A stretch of DNA of 7,124 bases from contig LJCR01000107.1 of assembly GCA_001399705.1 (NCBI GenBank), forward strand, positions 1-7,124, written 5' to 3'. Shown piece after piece: positions 1-6,587 of this stretch. The number at the start of each line of letters is the position of its first letter. Within the stretch, counting starts at the first letter, position 1. The translations under genes were made by a program, and so were the position numbers. The stretch is from Kouleothrix aurantiaca (GTDB lineage Bacteria; Chloroflexota; Chloroflexia; Chloroflexales; Roseiflexaceae). Under the pieces are notes generated by a model. It saw only the letters and a program-made list of their open reading frames with translations, ran no database searches and was not told the DNA's origin.

Positions 1-135
1 CCAGCAAGCTCCGCAGCGTATCTTCATCGTCGCCAGCTTGCTGGAAGCTGGAAGTCGTACCACATTTAATCGCTCACCAGCCCGAGCTTCCAGCAAGCTC
101 CGCAGCGTATCTTCATCGCCAGCTTCCAGAAAGCT
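1..135. repeat. Palindrome-pair repeat cluster, left part cut by the window edge
   Basis: This cluster holds the tail of one 15-bp motif (1-10), a complete pair (35-49 and 85-99) around a spacer with the family core in the variant form TTTAATCGCTCACCAG, and a single motif AGCTTCCAGAAAGCT at 121-135. Linkers 11-34 and 100-120 match the CCGCAGCG...ATCGCC linkers of the two larger arrays. The last motif overlaps the first base of the ygjP-like stop codon, so the cluster starts exactly at the gene's 3' end. Orientation relative to the genes is the same as in the other arrays. The complete pair carries matching substitutions (AGCTTGCTGGAAGCT / AGCTTCCAGCAAGCT) that keep the two members exact reverse complements. 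There is no T-run, so it is not a canonical intrinsic terminator. No gene is visible in this stretch. Confidence 0.9.
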
Positions 136-851
136 TACGGCAACGCCACCTCATTCAACTGCCTTCTTCGCTCGGGCCAATCCGGCATGATGCGGTCGAG
201 CAGGGCATAGAAACGCTTACTATGATTATGTTCGACCACATGCGCGAGCTCGTGGGCAAGCACGTAGTCAATGTACTGCTTCGGAACTTGCATCAGCCGC
301 AGATTAAGTGTAATAACACCAGCATTGTTACAGCTTCCCCAACGCGCTTCGAGTTGTTTGATCACCAGCTTCGGCGCGGCCACGCCAAGATGCGCGAAAC
401 GCGGCAGCACGGCCTGGAGCCGCTCGCAAAACACCCGTTCGGCCTGCTTGCGATACCACGCATCCAGTAGTGCTTTGATATGCGCTGTGTCTTTTGGGCG
501 CTCGGTGCAGACATGAAGCCAGCCGCGTGTGAGTTTGACCGCTTCAGTGCTCCCTTCGAGCACCTTCAGCCGATACTGCCGCCCCAGGTAGCGATGCGTC
601 TCGCCGCTGACGTACTGGCGCGGCGGCTGCTGGGGCAGGTAGCGCTCCAGCTCGCGCTGCTGGCGCAAGATCCACGGCGCGCGCTTGCGAATGCGCGCCT
701 CGATGTCGTGGTGCGGGGTATGCTCGGGCGCGCTCACCGACACGCTGAGATCAGGGGCAACGCTGATGGCCAGTGTTTTGCGGTGGGCGTAGATCAAGGT
801 GTAGTGAATGGTCGTTGCGCCGTACTGGACGTGGTACGTCTGCTCGCTCAT
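135..851 (-). CDS. YgjP-like (DUF45/M48-type) zinc metallopeptidase downstream of hsdR
   Basis: The product is a 238-residue cytoplasmic protein with no signal peptide or membrane segment. It carries the metallopeptidase motif HELAH (H200, E201, H204), followed by H210 in NHSKRF as the likely third zinc ligand. The upstream signature RWGSC (residues 170-174) and the following NLRL (183-186) are typical of the YgjP/DUF45 family (COG1451). The length fits that family. The start codon overlaps the hsdR stop as ATGA (4 nt), so translation is probably coupled to hsdR. The stop codon abuts a palindromic repeat. Genes of this family often lie behind hsdR in type I R-M operons, but their substrate is unknown. 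A role in trimming or turnover of HsdR or another partner is only inference from position. The family and fold are confident; the biological role is not. Confidence 0.9.
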   Translation of the reverse strand: MSEQTYHVQYGATTIHYTLIYAHRKTLAISVAPDLSVSVSAPEHTPHHDIEARIRKRAPWILRQQRELERYLPQQPPRQYVSGETHRYLGRQYRLKVLEGSTEAVKLTRGWLHVCTERPKDTAHIKALLDAWYRKQAERVFCERLQAVLPRFAHLGVAAPKLVIKQLEARWGSCNNAGVITLNLRLMQVPKQYIDYVLAHELAHVVEHNHSKRFYALLDRIMPDWPERRRQLNEVALP

Positions 852-3800
852 GAACTGCGGCTATCCCTTGCTTTGGCGATCTCGACAACTTGGTCGATCA
901 TTGCATCGACCTGATCGAAATCAAATTCAGCACCGGCTTCTCGTTCGACATCATAGAAATGATGGTCGAGCTGGCGCTTAATCTTCTTCTGCACATCGAG
1001 GTTATTGGCCCAATCAGTCACTTTATTCTGCTCGATAATGGCTTCCTGCCGAATGGCAACATCGGCAATCCGCTCGTCGCTCAGGCCAAACGTCGCCAAC
1101 GGCTCGTGAATCGCGCCGTAATATGCGGATGCGTGCTGGTAGCGCGCAAGTTGCGGCGGCTGGCCGCGATGCTCGCCCGCCCGCATCTGGTCGAGCGCTT
1201 CCTGTGCCCGACGCATGTATTCTACCTGATCAATTCGCCCCTGGCGATAGGCGTTGATCGTTTCCTCGATCAGCTCCGAGAAGCGGCGGTAGAAGGCCGG
1301 ATCTTCATCCATGCGCTCGGTGATGGTGCGCTTCATCCGGTTGAGAATGGTGTCGGCCTTGGCGGTCGGCGTGTCGAGCCGCGCAACTTCGGCGTCGAAC
1401 TGGTCGGCGTCGAACACATTCACCAGTTGCGTGATCACATTCGTGCCGGTGGCGCGAATATGTGTATCCATCAGCTTGCGAACTTTTTCTTCGTAGTCGC
1501 CATAGTCGATTGCTTCGGCATAGCGCACTTTAACCGACTGGCGAAGCTGGTGGAAGAAGCGCAGATCGTTCTTGTAGATATTGACGCGGGCTTCGGGCGT
1601 GGTTTCGTAGAACTGCACCGACGAAAGCGCAACTTTCAGCACGCGCGCGAACTCGGTCAACGCCTCGTAGAAGTGCTGGCGGCGGTCTTCGTCTTCCAGG
1701 TGGCGTTCCAATGCTTCGCGGTCGCGCTGATTGGCGATACCGCTGAAGATCGCCCAGACATCGGAATGAACCTGCGGCAAGCGCGCGATCTCGGCGCTGA
1801 TATCGGTGAGCGTTCCGGCCACATCTTCGGCGTCGTATTCGGCCAGCGCGTCATACAGGTTCATTGCGTCGTTTAGCTCGCCCAGCACGCCGCGATAATC
1901 GATGATATAGCCGTTGTCTTTGTGCTCGGCGATGCGGTTAACGCGCGCGATCGCCTGGAGCAGCGTGTGTTCTTTCAGCGGCTTGTCGATATACAGCACC
2001 CGATTGCGCGGCTCGTCGAAGCCGGTCAGCAATTTGTCGACCACAACGAGGATTTCGGTGCCATCGGGCCTTGCAAACGAGCTGATCAGCTCTTTGTTGT
2101 AGGCTTCCTCGCTGCCGAAGCGGTCAAGCATCTGCTTCCAGAAACGCTGAACTTCAGGCGCTTCTTCATCCACTTCGCTGTGGCCCTCGCGCGTGTCGGG
2201 CGGCGAGATCACGAGCTCGGCGTCGATGCCATTTTCGCGCAGATAGCGCCAATATTTCAGCGCAATACGCTTGGATGCACAGGCGACCTGCCCTTTCCAT
2301 CCATCACTCTTAAATGTTTCCTGGTAGTGCAGGGCAATGTTATACGCTATTTCCTTGATGCGCTGCTCGGTGGCGTTGATTGCCTCGCTCTGGCTCATTT
2401 TGCGCTTGAGGTCGGCCTTTTGCTCATCGGTCAGGTGGCGCGTGGTACGCTCGAACCAGAGTTCAAGCTGTTGTTTGTCAACTTCCTGCTCGACAATGCG
2501 CCCTTCGTACAGCAGCGGCACGACGGCATGATCGGCCACTGCCTGGCGAATAGGATATTTGTGAATAAAGCCGCCGAACTTTTCGGTGGTGGATTTCTCG
2601 GCGCGGGTGAGCGGCGTGCCCGTGAAGCCAATGAAGCACGCATTTGGAAAGACCTGCTGCATCTTGGCGTGCATCGCGCCATACTGGCTGCGGTGGCTTT
2701 CGTCCACCAGTACGAAAATGTTGTGGCCCTTCTCCGTCACTTTCTGGCGCGCGGCCTGCTCGAATTTGTTGATCACGGTGGTGATGATGTCGACCCGCTG
2801 TTCGCCCTGGTTGAGTTTGTTCGTCACCAGTCGCACGAGATGTTTGCCGTCGTCGGCCTTCGCCACGGCTTTGCCGCACGCTTTGAAGGTGCGCCAGAGC
2901 TGGTCGTCGAGGTCGACTCGGTCGGTCACGAGCACAATGCGCGGGTTGCTGATGGCAGGGTGAAGCGCCAATGCCTTAGCCAGCATCACCATTGTGAGCG
3001 ATTTGCCGCTGCCGGTGATGTGCCAGATCACGCCGCCGGTGCGGGTGCCCTGCGCGTTCAGGTGCGCGACCCGATCGATCGTTGCGCGAATGGCGAAATA
3101 CTGCTGGTAGCGGGCGATTTTCTTTGTGCCGTTGTCGAAGACGATGTACTGATACGCCAGTTCGAGCAGGCGTGCCGGTCGCAGCAGCGCATACACCAAC
3201 CGGTCCTGCTCGGTTGGCAAGCGGTCGCCAAGCGTAGCGAAATGCTGGCGCGCAAGATGGCCATACTGCCGCCAGCCATACAGCGTATCTTGCACGGTCG
3301 CATCGAGCGGCGTGTTGATTAAGCTCTGCACAGCGTCGTCGCTTGCGCCTTCTTCACGCCAGCCCGCCCAGAACTCCTTTTTCGTGCCGGTGGTGGCATA
3401 CAGCGCGTCGTTGCCGCTGAGCGCAAGCAGCAGCTGCGTGGTGAGGAACAGGTGCGGGATTTCGTCGTTGTTCTGGTTGCGGATCATCTGGCTGATGGCT
3501 TCGACCACCGGCTTGTCGCCGCCGAGGTTGAGGTCGGGGCGCTTGCATTCGATCACGGCGAAGGGCACACCGTTGACGAACAGCACAATGTCGGGGCGGC
3601 GGGTGCTGTGGCTGCCCTGGCGCTCCACCACGAACTCTTCGGTGACGTGGAAGACGTTCTGTTCGGGGTGCTGCCAGTCGATGTAGTGGAGCGAATAGCT
3701 CTTGCGGTCGCCGCTGATGGTCTGTGTCAGGCTGGTGCCGAGCGTGAGCAGCTCGTACAGCCGCTCGTTGGTGACGATCAGGCTTTGGAATGGCTCGTTG

Positions 3801-4048
3801 ACCAGCCGCTCGACCACTTCGCGGATGCTGGCGGCGCTGAAGGCGTGGCGCTGGCCTTTGTAGCTGATATCGTTGTGGTCGCGCAGCCACGATTCGAGCA
3901 CGCCCGTCAGCACGACGTTCGACTCTTTGCCGCCGCGCAGACGCAACGCTTCATTCGGCGCGAGATACTGCCAGCCCAGCGCGATCAGCAGCTGAACGGC
4001 TGGCAGTTGTGAGCTGATTTCTTCGGCGTAGGAGTTCGTCGATGGCAT
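848..4048 (-). CDS. hsdR: Type I restriction enzyme R subunit (HsdR)
   Basis: The product has 1066 residues, a normal length for HsdR. It is the motor and nuclease subunit of the R2M2S complex: it translocates DNA using ATP and cuts unmodified DNA away from the recognition site. The N-terminal PD-(D/E)xK nuclease is visible as RPD (D153) and ECK (E167, K169). The superfamily 2 helicase motor follows: Walker A TGSGKS (345-350), DESH (449-452), TGTP (476-479), and the motif V/VI region with LLTGFDEPR (673-681) and QAIARVNR (698-705). The rest is the helical C-terminal region that contacts the methylase. All key residues are present and there is no frameshift. The ATG lies 10 nt after the hepT stop with GAGG 4 nt ahead of it. 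The stop overlaps the peptidase start. The gene is unusual in being placed behind a toxin-antitoxin pair rather than directly with hsdMS. Confidence 0.97.
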   Translation of the reverse strand: MPSTNSYAEEISSQLPAVQLLIALGWQYLAPNEALRLRGGKESNVVLTGVLESWLRDHNDISYKGQRHAFSAASIREVVERLVNEPFQSLIVTNERLYELLTLGTSLTQTISGDRKSYSLHYIDWQHPEQNVFHVTEEFVVERQGSHSTRRPDIVLFVNGVPFAVIECKRPDLNLGGDKPVVEAISQMIRNQNNDEIPHLFLTTQLLLALSGNDALYATTGTKKEFWAGWREEGASDDAVQSLINTPLDATVQDTLYGWRQYGHLARQHFATLGDRLPTEQDRLVYALLRPARLLELAYQYIVFDNGTKKIARYQQYFAIRATIDRVAHLNAQGTRTGGVIWHITGSGKSLTMVMLAKALALHPAISNPRIVLVTDRVDLDDQLWRTFKACGKAVAKADDGKHLVRLVTNKLNQGEQRVDIITTVINKFEQAARQKVTEKGHNIFVLVDESHRSQYGAMHAKMQQVFPNACFIGFTGTPLTRAEKSTTEKFGGFIHKYPIRQAVADHAVVPLLYEGRIVEQEVDKQQLELWFERTTRHLTDEQKADLKRKMSQSEAINATEQRIKEIAYNIALHYQETFKSDGWKGQVACASKRIALKYWRYLRENGIDAELVISPPDTREGHSEVDEEAPEVQRFWKQMLDRFGSEEAYNKELISSFARPDGTEILVVVDKLLTGFDEPRNRVLYIDKPLKEHTLLQAIARVNRIAEHKDNGYIIDYRGVLGELNDAMNLYDALAEYDAEDVAGTLTDISAEIARLPQVHSDVWAIFSGIANQRDREALERHLEDEDRRQHFYEALTEFARVLKVALSSVQFYETTPEARVNIYKNDLRFFHQLRQSVKVRYAEAIDYGDYEEKVRKLMDTHIRATGTNVITQLVNVFDADQFDAEVARLDTPTAKADTILNRMKRTITERMDEDPAFYRRFSELIEETINAYRQGRIDQVEYMRRAQEALDQMRAGEHRGQPPQLARYQHASAYYGAIHEPLATFGLSDERIADVAIRQEAIIEQNKVTDWANNLDVQKKIKRQLDHHFYDVEREAGAEFDFDQVDAMIDQVVEIAKARDSRSS

Positions 4049-4058
4049 GCGACCTCGG

Positions 4059-4421
4059 CTATGGCTGGCTTGCGCGCCGCTCCTGTGCTACGGCATTCTG
4101 GATCAAGCTGCGCGTTGGCGGAATGTCGGTGGTAAGTGTCTGCCAAACAATAGCAGAGTCAACCGTGTCGTAGCCATGAATGATGCGATCGCGCATGCGA
4201 GCCATAAAGCGCCAGGGAACATCCGGATAGCGCGCCTGGATATCGGGCGGAATACGTTTGGTGGCTTCGCCTATGATTTCAAGCGCCCGCGTAACGGCAT
4301 AGACGGTTCGGCGGTCGGCGCGGAATGCCGCTTCGTCCATGCCCTGAATAAACGCAGAGCAATCGTCGATGGCGCCCAGGATATCATCGAGATAATCGAG
4401 GTAGGTTCGCGCTGCACTCAT
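4059..4421 (-). CDS. hepT: HepT-like HEPN toxin (DUF86), partner of MntA
   Basis: The product is a small helical protein of 120 residues, the usual size for HepT/DUF86. The HEPN RNase active-site motif is intact as RX4HXY: R77, H82 and Y84 in RDRIIHGY. In characterised MntA-HepT pairs this motif cuts RNA, and the tyrosine is AMPylated by MntA, which neutralises the toxin. Other family marks are the N-terminal YLDYLDDILGAIDDC helix and RALEIIGEATKRIP (45-58). The start overlaps the mntA stop as ATGA. GAGG lies 10 nt before the ATG, inside the mntA coding sequence, so the two are translated together. The next gene, hsdR, starts 10 nt downstream. Identification by motif and partner is strong. 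Whether it acts as a free-standing toxin or as an abortive back-up to the R-M system cannot be told from sequence. Confidence 0.93.
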   Translation of the reverse strand: MSAARTYLDYLDDILGAIDDCSAFIQGMDEAAFRADRRTVYAVTRALEIIGEATKRIPPDIQARYPDVPWRFMARMRDRIIHGYDTVDSAIVWQTLTTDIPPTRSLIQNAVAQERRASQP

Positions 4422-4765
4422 ACTGGCACGACCTCGCGTAAGATATGCGCGCCAACGTGGGGGCGCAGCGCGCTTTTCACAGCAAGATCGACTGGCAGGC
4501 CAAGCAGACTGTGCAGTTCATCTTCAAGCGCGATCAGTGCAAAAAGGCTTGGTGTCGTTTCAAAATCCACGAGCACATCGATATCGCTGCCGGGCTGCTG
4601 TTCGCCGCGCGCAAACGAACCGAACACGCCCAGCTCGCTCAAGTGGTAGCGCTTGGCGAGGTCGGCGCGATGCGCGGCGAGCGTTGCATAAACGGCATCG
4701 AAGCTTGGCAGCTGGGTATGCTGTGGGGCGAGTGTCACTGTAGGGCCTTTCGTGTTTCCCTTCAT
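4418..4765 (-). CDS. mntA: MntA-like minimal nucleotidyltransferase antitoxin
   Basis: The product is a 115-residue minimal nucleotidyltransferase of the DNA polymerase beta superfamily. The signature GSX10DXD is exact: G49-S50, ten residues, then D61 and D63 in GSFARGEQQPGSDIDVLV. A third likely metal-binding aspartate is D93 (PVDLAV). In known systems MntA transfers AMP from ATP to the HepT tyrosine and so inactivates the toxin. I start the gene at the ATG at 4765, giving MKGNTKG. The open frame runs upstream to 4876, but the extra 37 residues would be translated from the promoter-like AT-rich gap and the first repeat remnant, and they have no family resemblance. No strong Shine-Dalgarno is visible at 4765, so an internal start is possible. 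It is the first gene of the mntA-hepT-hsdR-peptidase block. Confidence 0.9.
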   Translation of the reverse strand: MKGNTKGPTVTLAPQHTQLPSFDAVYATLAAHRADLAKRYHLSELGVFGSFARGEQQPGSDIDVLVDFETTPSLFALIALEDELHSLLGLPVDLAVKSALRPHVGAHILREVVPV

Positions 4766-4770
4766 TTGCC

Positions 4771-4785
4771 GAATTGAGCCAATTC
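4771..4785. promoter_or_regulatory. Short inverted repeat in the mntA leader, possible operator
   Basis: GAATTG-AGC-CAATTC is a perfect 6-bp inverted repeat with a 3-nt centre. It lies 5 nt upstream of the mntA start codon and downstream of the TATAAT box. The position would suit an autoregulatory operator or a leader hairpin. Many toxin-antitoxin operons are autoregulated, but I know of no established operator consensus for this family, so the function is inference. A 15-bp dyad of this kind can also occur by chance in AT-rich DNA. Confidence 0.3.
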
Positions 4786-4807
4786 TGAAGGCATAATGGC
4801 TGACCGA

Positions 4808-4813
4808 ATTATA
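4808..4813 (-). promoter_or_regulatory. Probable -10 box of the mntA-hepT-hsdR-peptidase operon
   Basis: A perfect TATAAT is read on the minus strand, 42 nt before the mntA start codon. It would give a leader of roughly 35 nt. The surrounding 4786-4852 is markedly AT-rich compared with the rest of the locus, as expected of a promoter. No good -35 hexamer lies at a 16-18-nt spacing: TTGAAA occurs too close, with a spacer of only 9 nt. The promoter may therefore be weak or activator-dependent. It lies just past the end of the array that follows hsdS, so the block downstream could be transcribed independently of hsdMS. Confidence 0.45.
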
Positions 4814-4852
4814 CCTGACTGCTTTCAATAATAGTATAAATTGATAATGTAA

Positions 4853-5301
4853 GGAAGCTCCGCAACGCCTCACCATCGCTTCATCGTTGCCAGCTTCCTG
4901 GAAGCTGAACGCCTCTCACCTTCAATCGCCTACCAGCCCAAGCTTCCTGGAAGCTTTCCAGCATTAGCCATCGCCAGATTCCAGGAAGCTGAATGCCATA
5001 CCACGTTCAACCTCCTATCAGCACAAGCTTCCAGGAAGCTTTGCAGCGTTAGTCATCGCCAGCTTCCAGGAAGCTGAACGCCTCTCACCTTCAATCGCCT
5101 ACCAGCCTAAGCTTCCAGGAAGCTCCGCAGCGGTATTCATCGCTTCATCGTTGCCAGCTTCCAGGAAGCTGAACGCCTCTCACCTTCAATCGCCTACCAG
5201 CCCAGCTTCCTGGAAGCTTCGCAGCGTTATTCATCGCCAGCTTCCTGGAAGCTGAATGCCCCTCACCTTCAATCACCTACCAGCCCAGCTTCCAGGAAGC
5301 T
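4853..5301. repeat. Palindrome-pair repeat array 1 (hsdS-mntA gap, five pairs)
   Basis: Ten complete 15-bp motifs (consensus AGCTTCCWGGAAGCT) form five pairs: 4892-4955, 4976-5040, 5061-5124, 5156-5218 and 5239-5301. A 7-bp motif remnant (GGAAGCT) sits at 4853-4859. Each pair encloses a 33-35-nt spacer with core TTCAATCGCCTACCAG. Linkers of 20 nt, and one of 31 nt, follow the pattern GCAGCGTTATTCATCGCC. Pair starts are 83-95 bp apart. One motif is imperfect (AGATTCCAGGAAGCT at 4976-4990). The array ends 9 nt from the hsdS stop codon and stops shortly before the mntA promoter region. Spacers are conserved rather than unique, so it is not CRISPR. It could form nested hairpins in RNA, or offer repeated dyad sites to a DNA-binding protein. 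No gene is visible here. Confidence 0.95.
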
Positions 5302-5310
5302 CCCCATCGC

Positions 5311-6531
5311 TCACCCATCGACCGCAACGCGCACTTCGCCCGTCAGCAGCCGCTGCATCAGGCCGCGTTTTTGCTTCATATATGCTTCCAGCAGTTTTGA
5401 TGTGATTTCGATTTCTCGGTCGACGGCTTCAATAAACTGAGCAATTCGATCCTGCTCTTCAATAGTTGGGAATGGTGCTGTGAATCGCAAAAATTCATCT
5501 GGCGGCACGCGCCGAGCTTTGCGTCCGCCACGAGCCAATCCCAGTTGACGTTTGTAAAAATCTTCCCGGGTTACATATTCGAGGAGATACTTACCATTGG
5601 CTTGGCCAGAAATATCGAATGCTGGCAAATCAAGAGTTGTTTCGTAACCGTCGAGATGATCGGGAACAATCCCGAACGCACCATTCAAAAAGTCAAGTTT
5701 GCTGTATATAAACTGTCCGGGTTGCCGTCTGTAATAGCGAGTGTCAGCACTGCCAGGGAGAACTTCTTCTTTCGGAACGATCCCTTTGCCATATAGCTTG
5801 ACTGTGAGCTTGCGCGCAACCTTGCCATTTGTACCAGGTATGCGACTTTCTGTGAGAAAGTTGCCGATCGTAGTTTCCTCCCACTCCCCCTCGAACCCCG
5901 TAAACCGCACCTCGCCCGTCAGCAGCCGCTGCATCAGCCCCTTCTTCCGCGCTTTCAGCGCCGCAACGAGGCGTTCCGCGCGGTCGATCGCTGCGTCCCA
6001 CGTGCCGAGGATGGCGGCGATTTTGCGCTGCTCAGCGAGGGGTGGGAGAACTACTTCTAGCTTTCTAAAGTACGGTAATCCAATGGTTTTTATGGTTGAA
6101 CCAACAGCCTGCCGTTCGAACTCTGGTTTCATAAACTGAAGCCAATAATAAAGAAACAAGTTGTGTAGTTCCGATCCACATGTCCACGCAATGAAGTGCT
6201 GACTTACAGCCATTTCTGTGGCTAATATTGCACTTTTGCCAACTCCTGCGTCTCTTGACAAAACGACGGTGCCCGCAGGATGAAGAACGGCGGAAGAATT
6301 TCGAATGCCAAGTTCACTGATCTGCTTGGCCGTGCGCTTAATGTAGACATTATCAAGCTTGCTTGAGTCAGCAAGCGAAACCCATTTGATACCACCATTC
6401 CAATATTCTGGATGGGCTTGGTCTGGTGTGTGACCACTGCCTCGTTTGCCGACGTTGTCCAAAAGATCGACGCGCCATCCCTTTGGCACGCGCTGAGCAA
6501 TTGGTTCGCCAAAGAGTCGACGTAAAAACAT
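5311..6531 (-). CDS. hsdS: Type I restriction-modification specificity subunit (HsdS), two target-recognition domains
   Basis: The product has 406 residues, the normal HsdS length, and binds the two halves of a bipartite DNA target. Target-recognition domain 1 covers about residues 15-165. The first conserved helical spacer runs about 165-205 (PLAEQRKIAAIL to LMQRLLTGEVR). Domain 2 covers about 215-357, and the second helical spacer runs 357-401 (EEQDRIAQFI to LMQRLLTGEVR). The frame is open upstream to an ATG at 6822, which would add 97 residues. That extension is translated repeat array plus hsdM-tail sequence, so I reject it. The chosen ATG overlaps an hsdM-type stop (TAATG), has AGGG 8 nt ahead, and starts MFLRRLFGEPIAQRVPKGW. 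Recognition-domain DNA is AT-richer than the rest (39% GC at 6061-6180 by direct count), as is usual for exchanged domains. The target sequence cannot be predicted. Confidence 0.95.
   Translation of the reverse strand: MFLRRLFGEPIAQRVPKGWRVDLLDNVGKRGSGHTPDQAHPEYWNGGIKWVSLADSSKLDNVYIKRTAKQISELGIRNSSAVLHPAGTVVLSRDAGVGKSAILATEMAVSQHFIAWTCGSELHNLFLYYWLQFMKPEFERQAVGSTIKTIGLPYFRKLEVVLPPLAEQRKIAAILGTWDAAIDRAERLVAALKARKKGLMQRLLTGEVRFTGFEGEWEETTIGNFLTESRIPGTNGKVARKLTVKLYGKGIVPKEEVLPGSADTRYYRRQPGQFIYSKLDFLNGAFGIVPDHLDGYETTLDLPAFDISGQANGKYLLEYVTREDFYKRQLGLARGGRKARRVPPDEFLRFTAPFPTIEEQDRIAQFIEAVDREIEITSKLLEAYMKQKRGLMQRLLTGEVRVAVDG
5330..5361 (-). repeat. Direct repeat in hsdS, C-terminal copy
   Basis: This 32-bp sequence matches 5906-5937 at 31 of 32 positions and encodes LMQRLLTGEVR at the end of the second helical spacer. 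The copies are 576 bp apart (192 codons), so recombination between them would stay in frame and delete or swap one recognition domain. Internal repeats of this kind are a known route to new HsdS specificities. Confidence 0.9.
5906..5937 (-). repeat. Direct repeat in hsdS, central copy
   Basis: This is the partner of the repeat at 5330-5361, with one mismatch (C for T). It encodes the same LMQRLLTGEVR at the end of the first helical spacer, between the two target-recognition domains. The near identity at DNA level, not only at protein level, suggests recent duplication or gene conversion. Confidence 0.9.
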
Positions 6532-6587
6532 TAGGATAGCCCTAACTCCTTCAAGTACGCCTGCATCTTCGCTTCGGGCGCGCTGCG
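6531..6587 (-). pseudogene. Detached hsdM 3'-end remnant fused to the hsdS start
   Basis: On the minus strand this stretch reads SAPEAKMQAYLKELGLS followed by TAA, and that stop overlaps the hsdS ATG by one base (TAATG). The real hsdM end on the far side of array 2 reads LGDLEGQMQAYLKELGLE-stop. The two share 30 of 31 bases (6538-6568 and 7074-7104) and then diverge. The simplest reading is that this is the original hsdM terminus, once overlapping hsdS, now cut off from the rest of hsdM by the array. It still supplies AAGGAG (6546-6551) and AGGG (6540-6543) upstream of hsdS. An ATG at 6566 opens an 11-codon mini-frame that ends at the hsdS start and could couple translation. Whether the remnant came from duplication or allele replacement is open. 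Confidence 0.75.
6540..6543 (-). promoter_or_regulatory. Ribosome-binding site deciding the hsdS start
   Basis: AGGG on the minus strand lies 8 nt before the ATG at 6531. A stronger AAGGAG lies at 6546-6551, but its GGAG core is 14 nt from the ATG. Both are inside the hsdM-tail remnant. No comparable site combined with family-like protein sequence precedes the more distant ATG at 6822, which supports the shorter HsdS. Confidence 0.55.

Noticed and set aside
1922..3322. Long plus-strand open frames opposite hsdR (466 and 328 codons)
   Set aside because: They are shadows of the confident hsdR frame in GC-rich DNA and show no protein family features.
4766..4876. 37-residue N-terminal extension of MntA
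   Set aside because: It would be encoded by the AT-rich promoter-like gap and the array edge. The nucleotidyltransferase has normal length without it.
4853..5301. CRISPR array
   Set aside because: The intervening sequences are conserved between units rather than unique, the repeats alternate in orientation as palindromes, and no cas gene is present.
4853..5301. Repeat hairpins as intrinsic terminators
   Set aside because: The 15-bp motifs can form short stems, but no T-run follows any of them on the transcribed strand. Termination remains possible but not by the standard pattern.
4892..5301. Recognition site of the local type I enzyme
   Set aside because: Type I targets are asymmetric and bipartite with an unspecified spacer. 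A 15-bp palindrome does not fit, and HsdS specificity cannot be read from sequence here.
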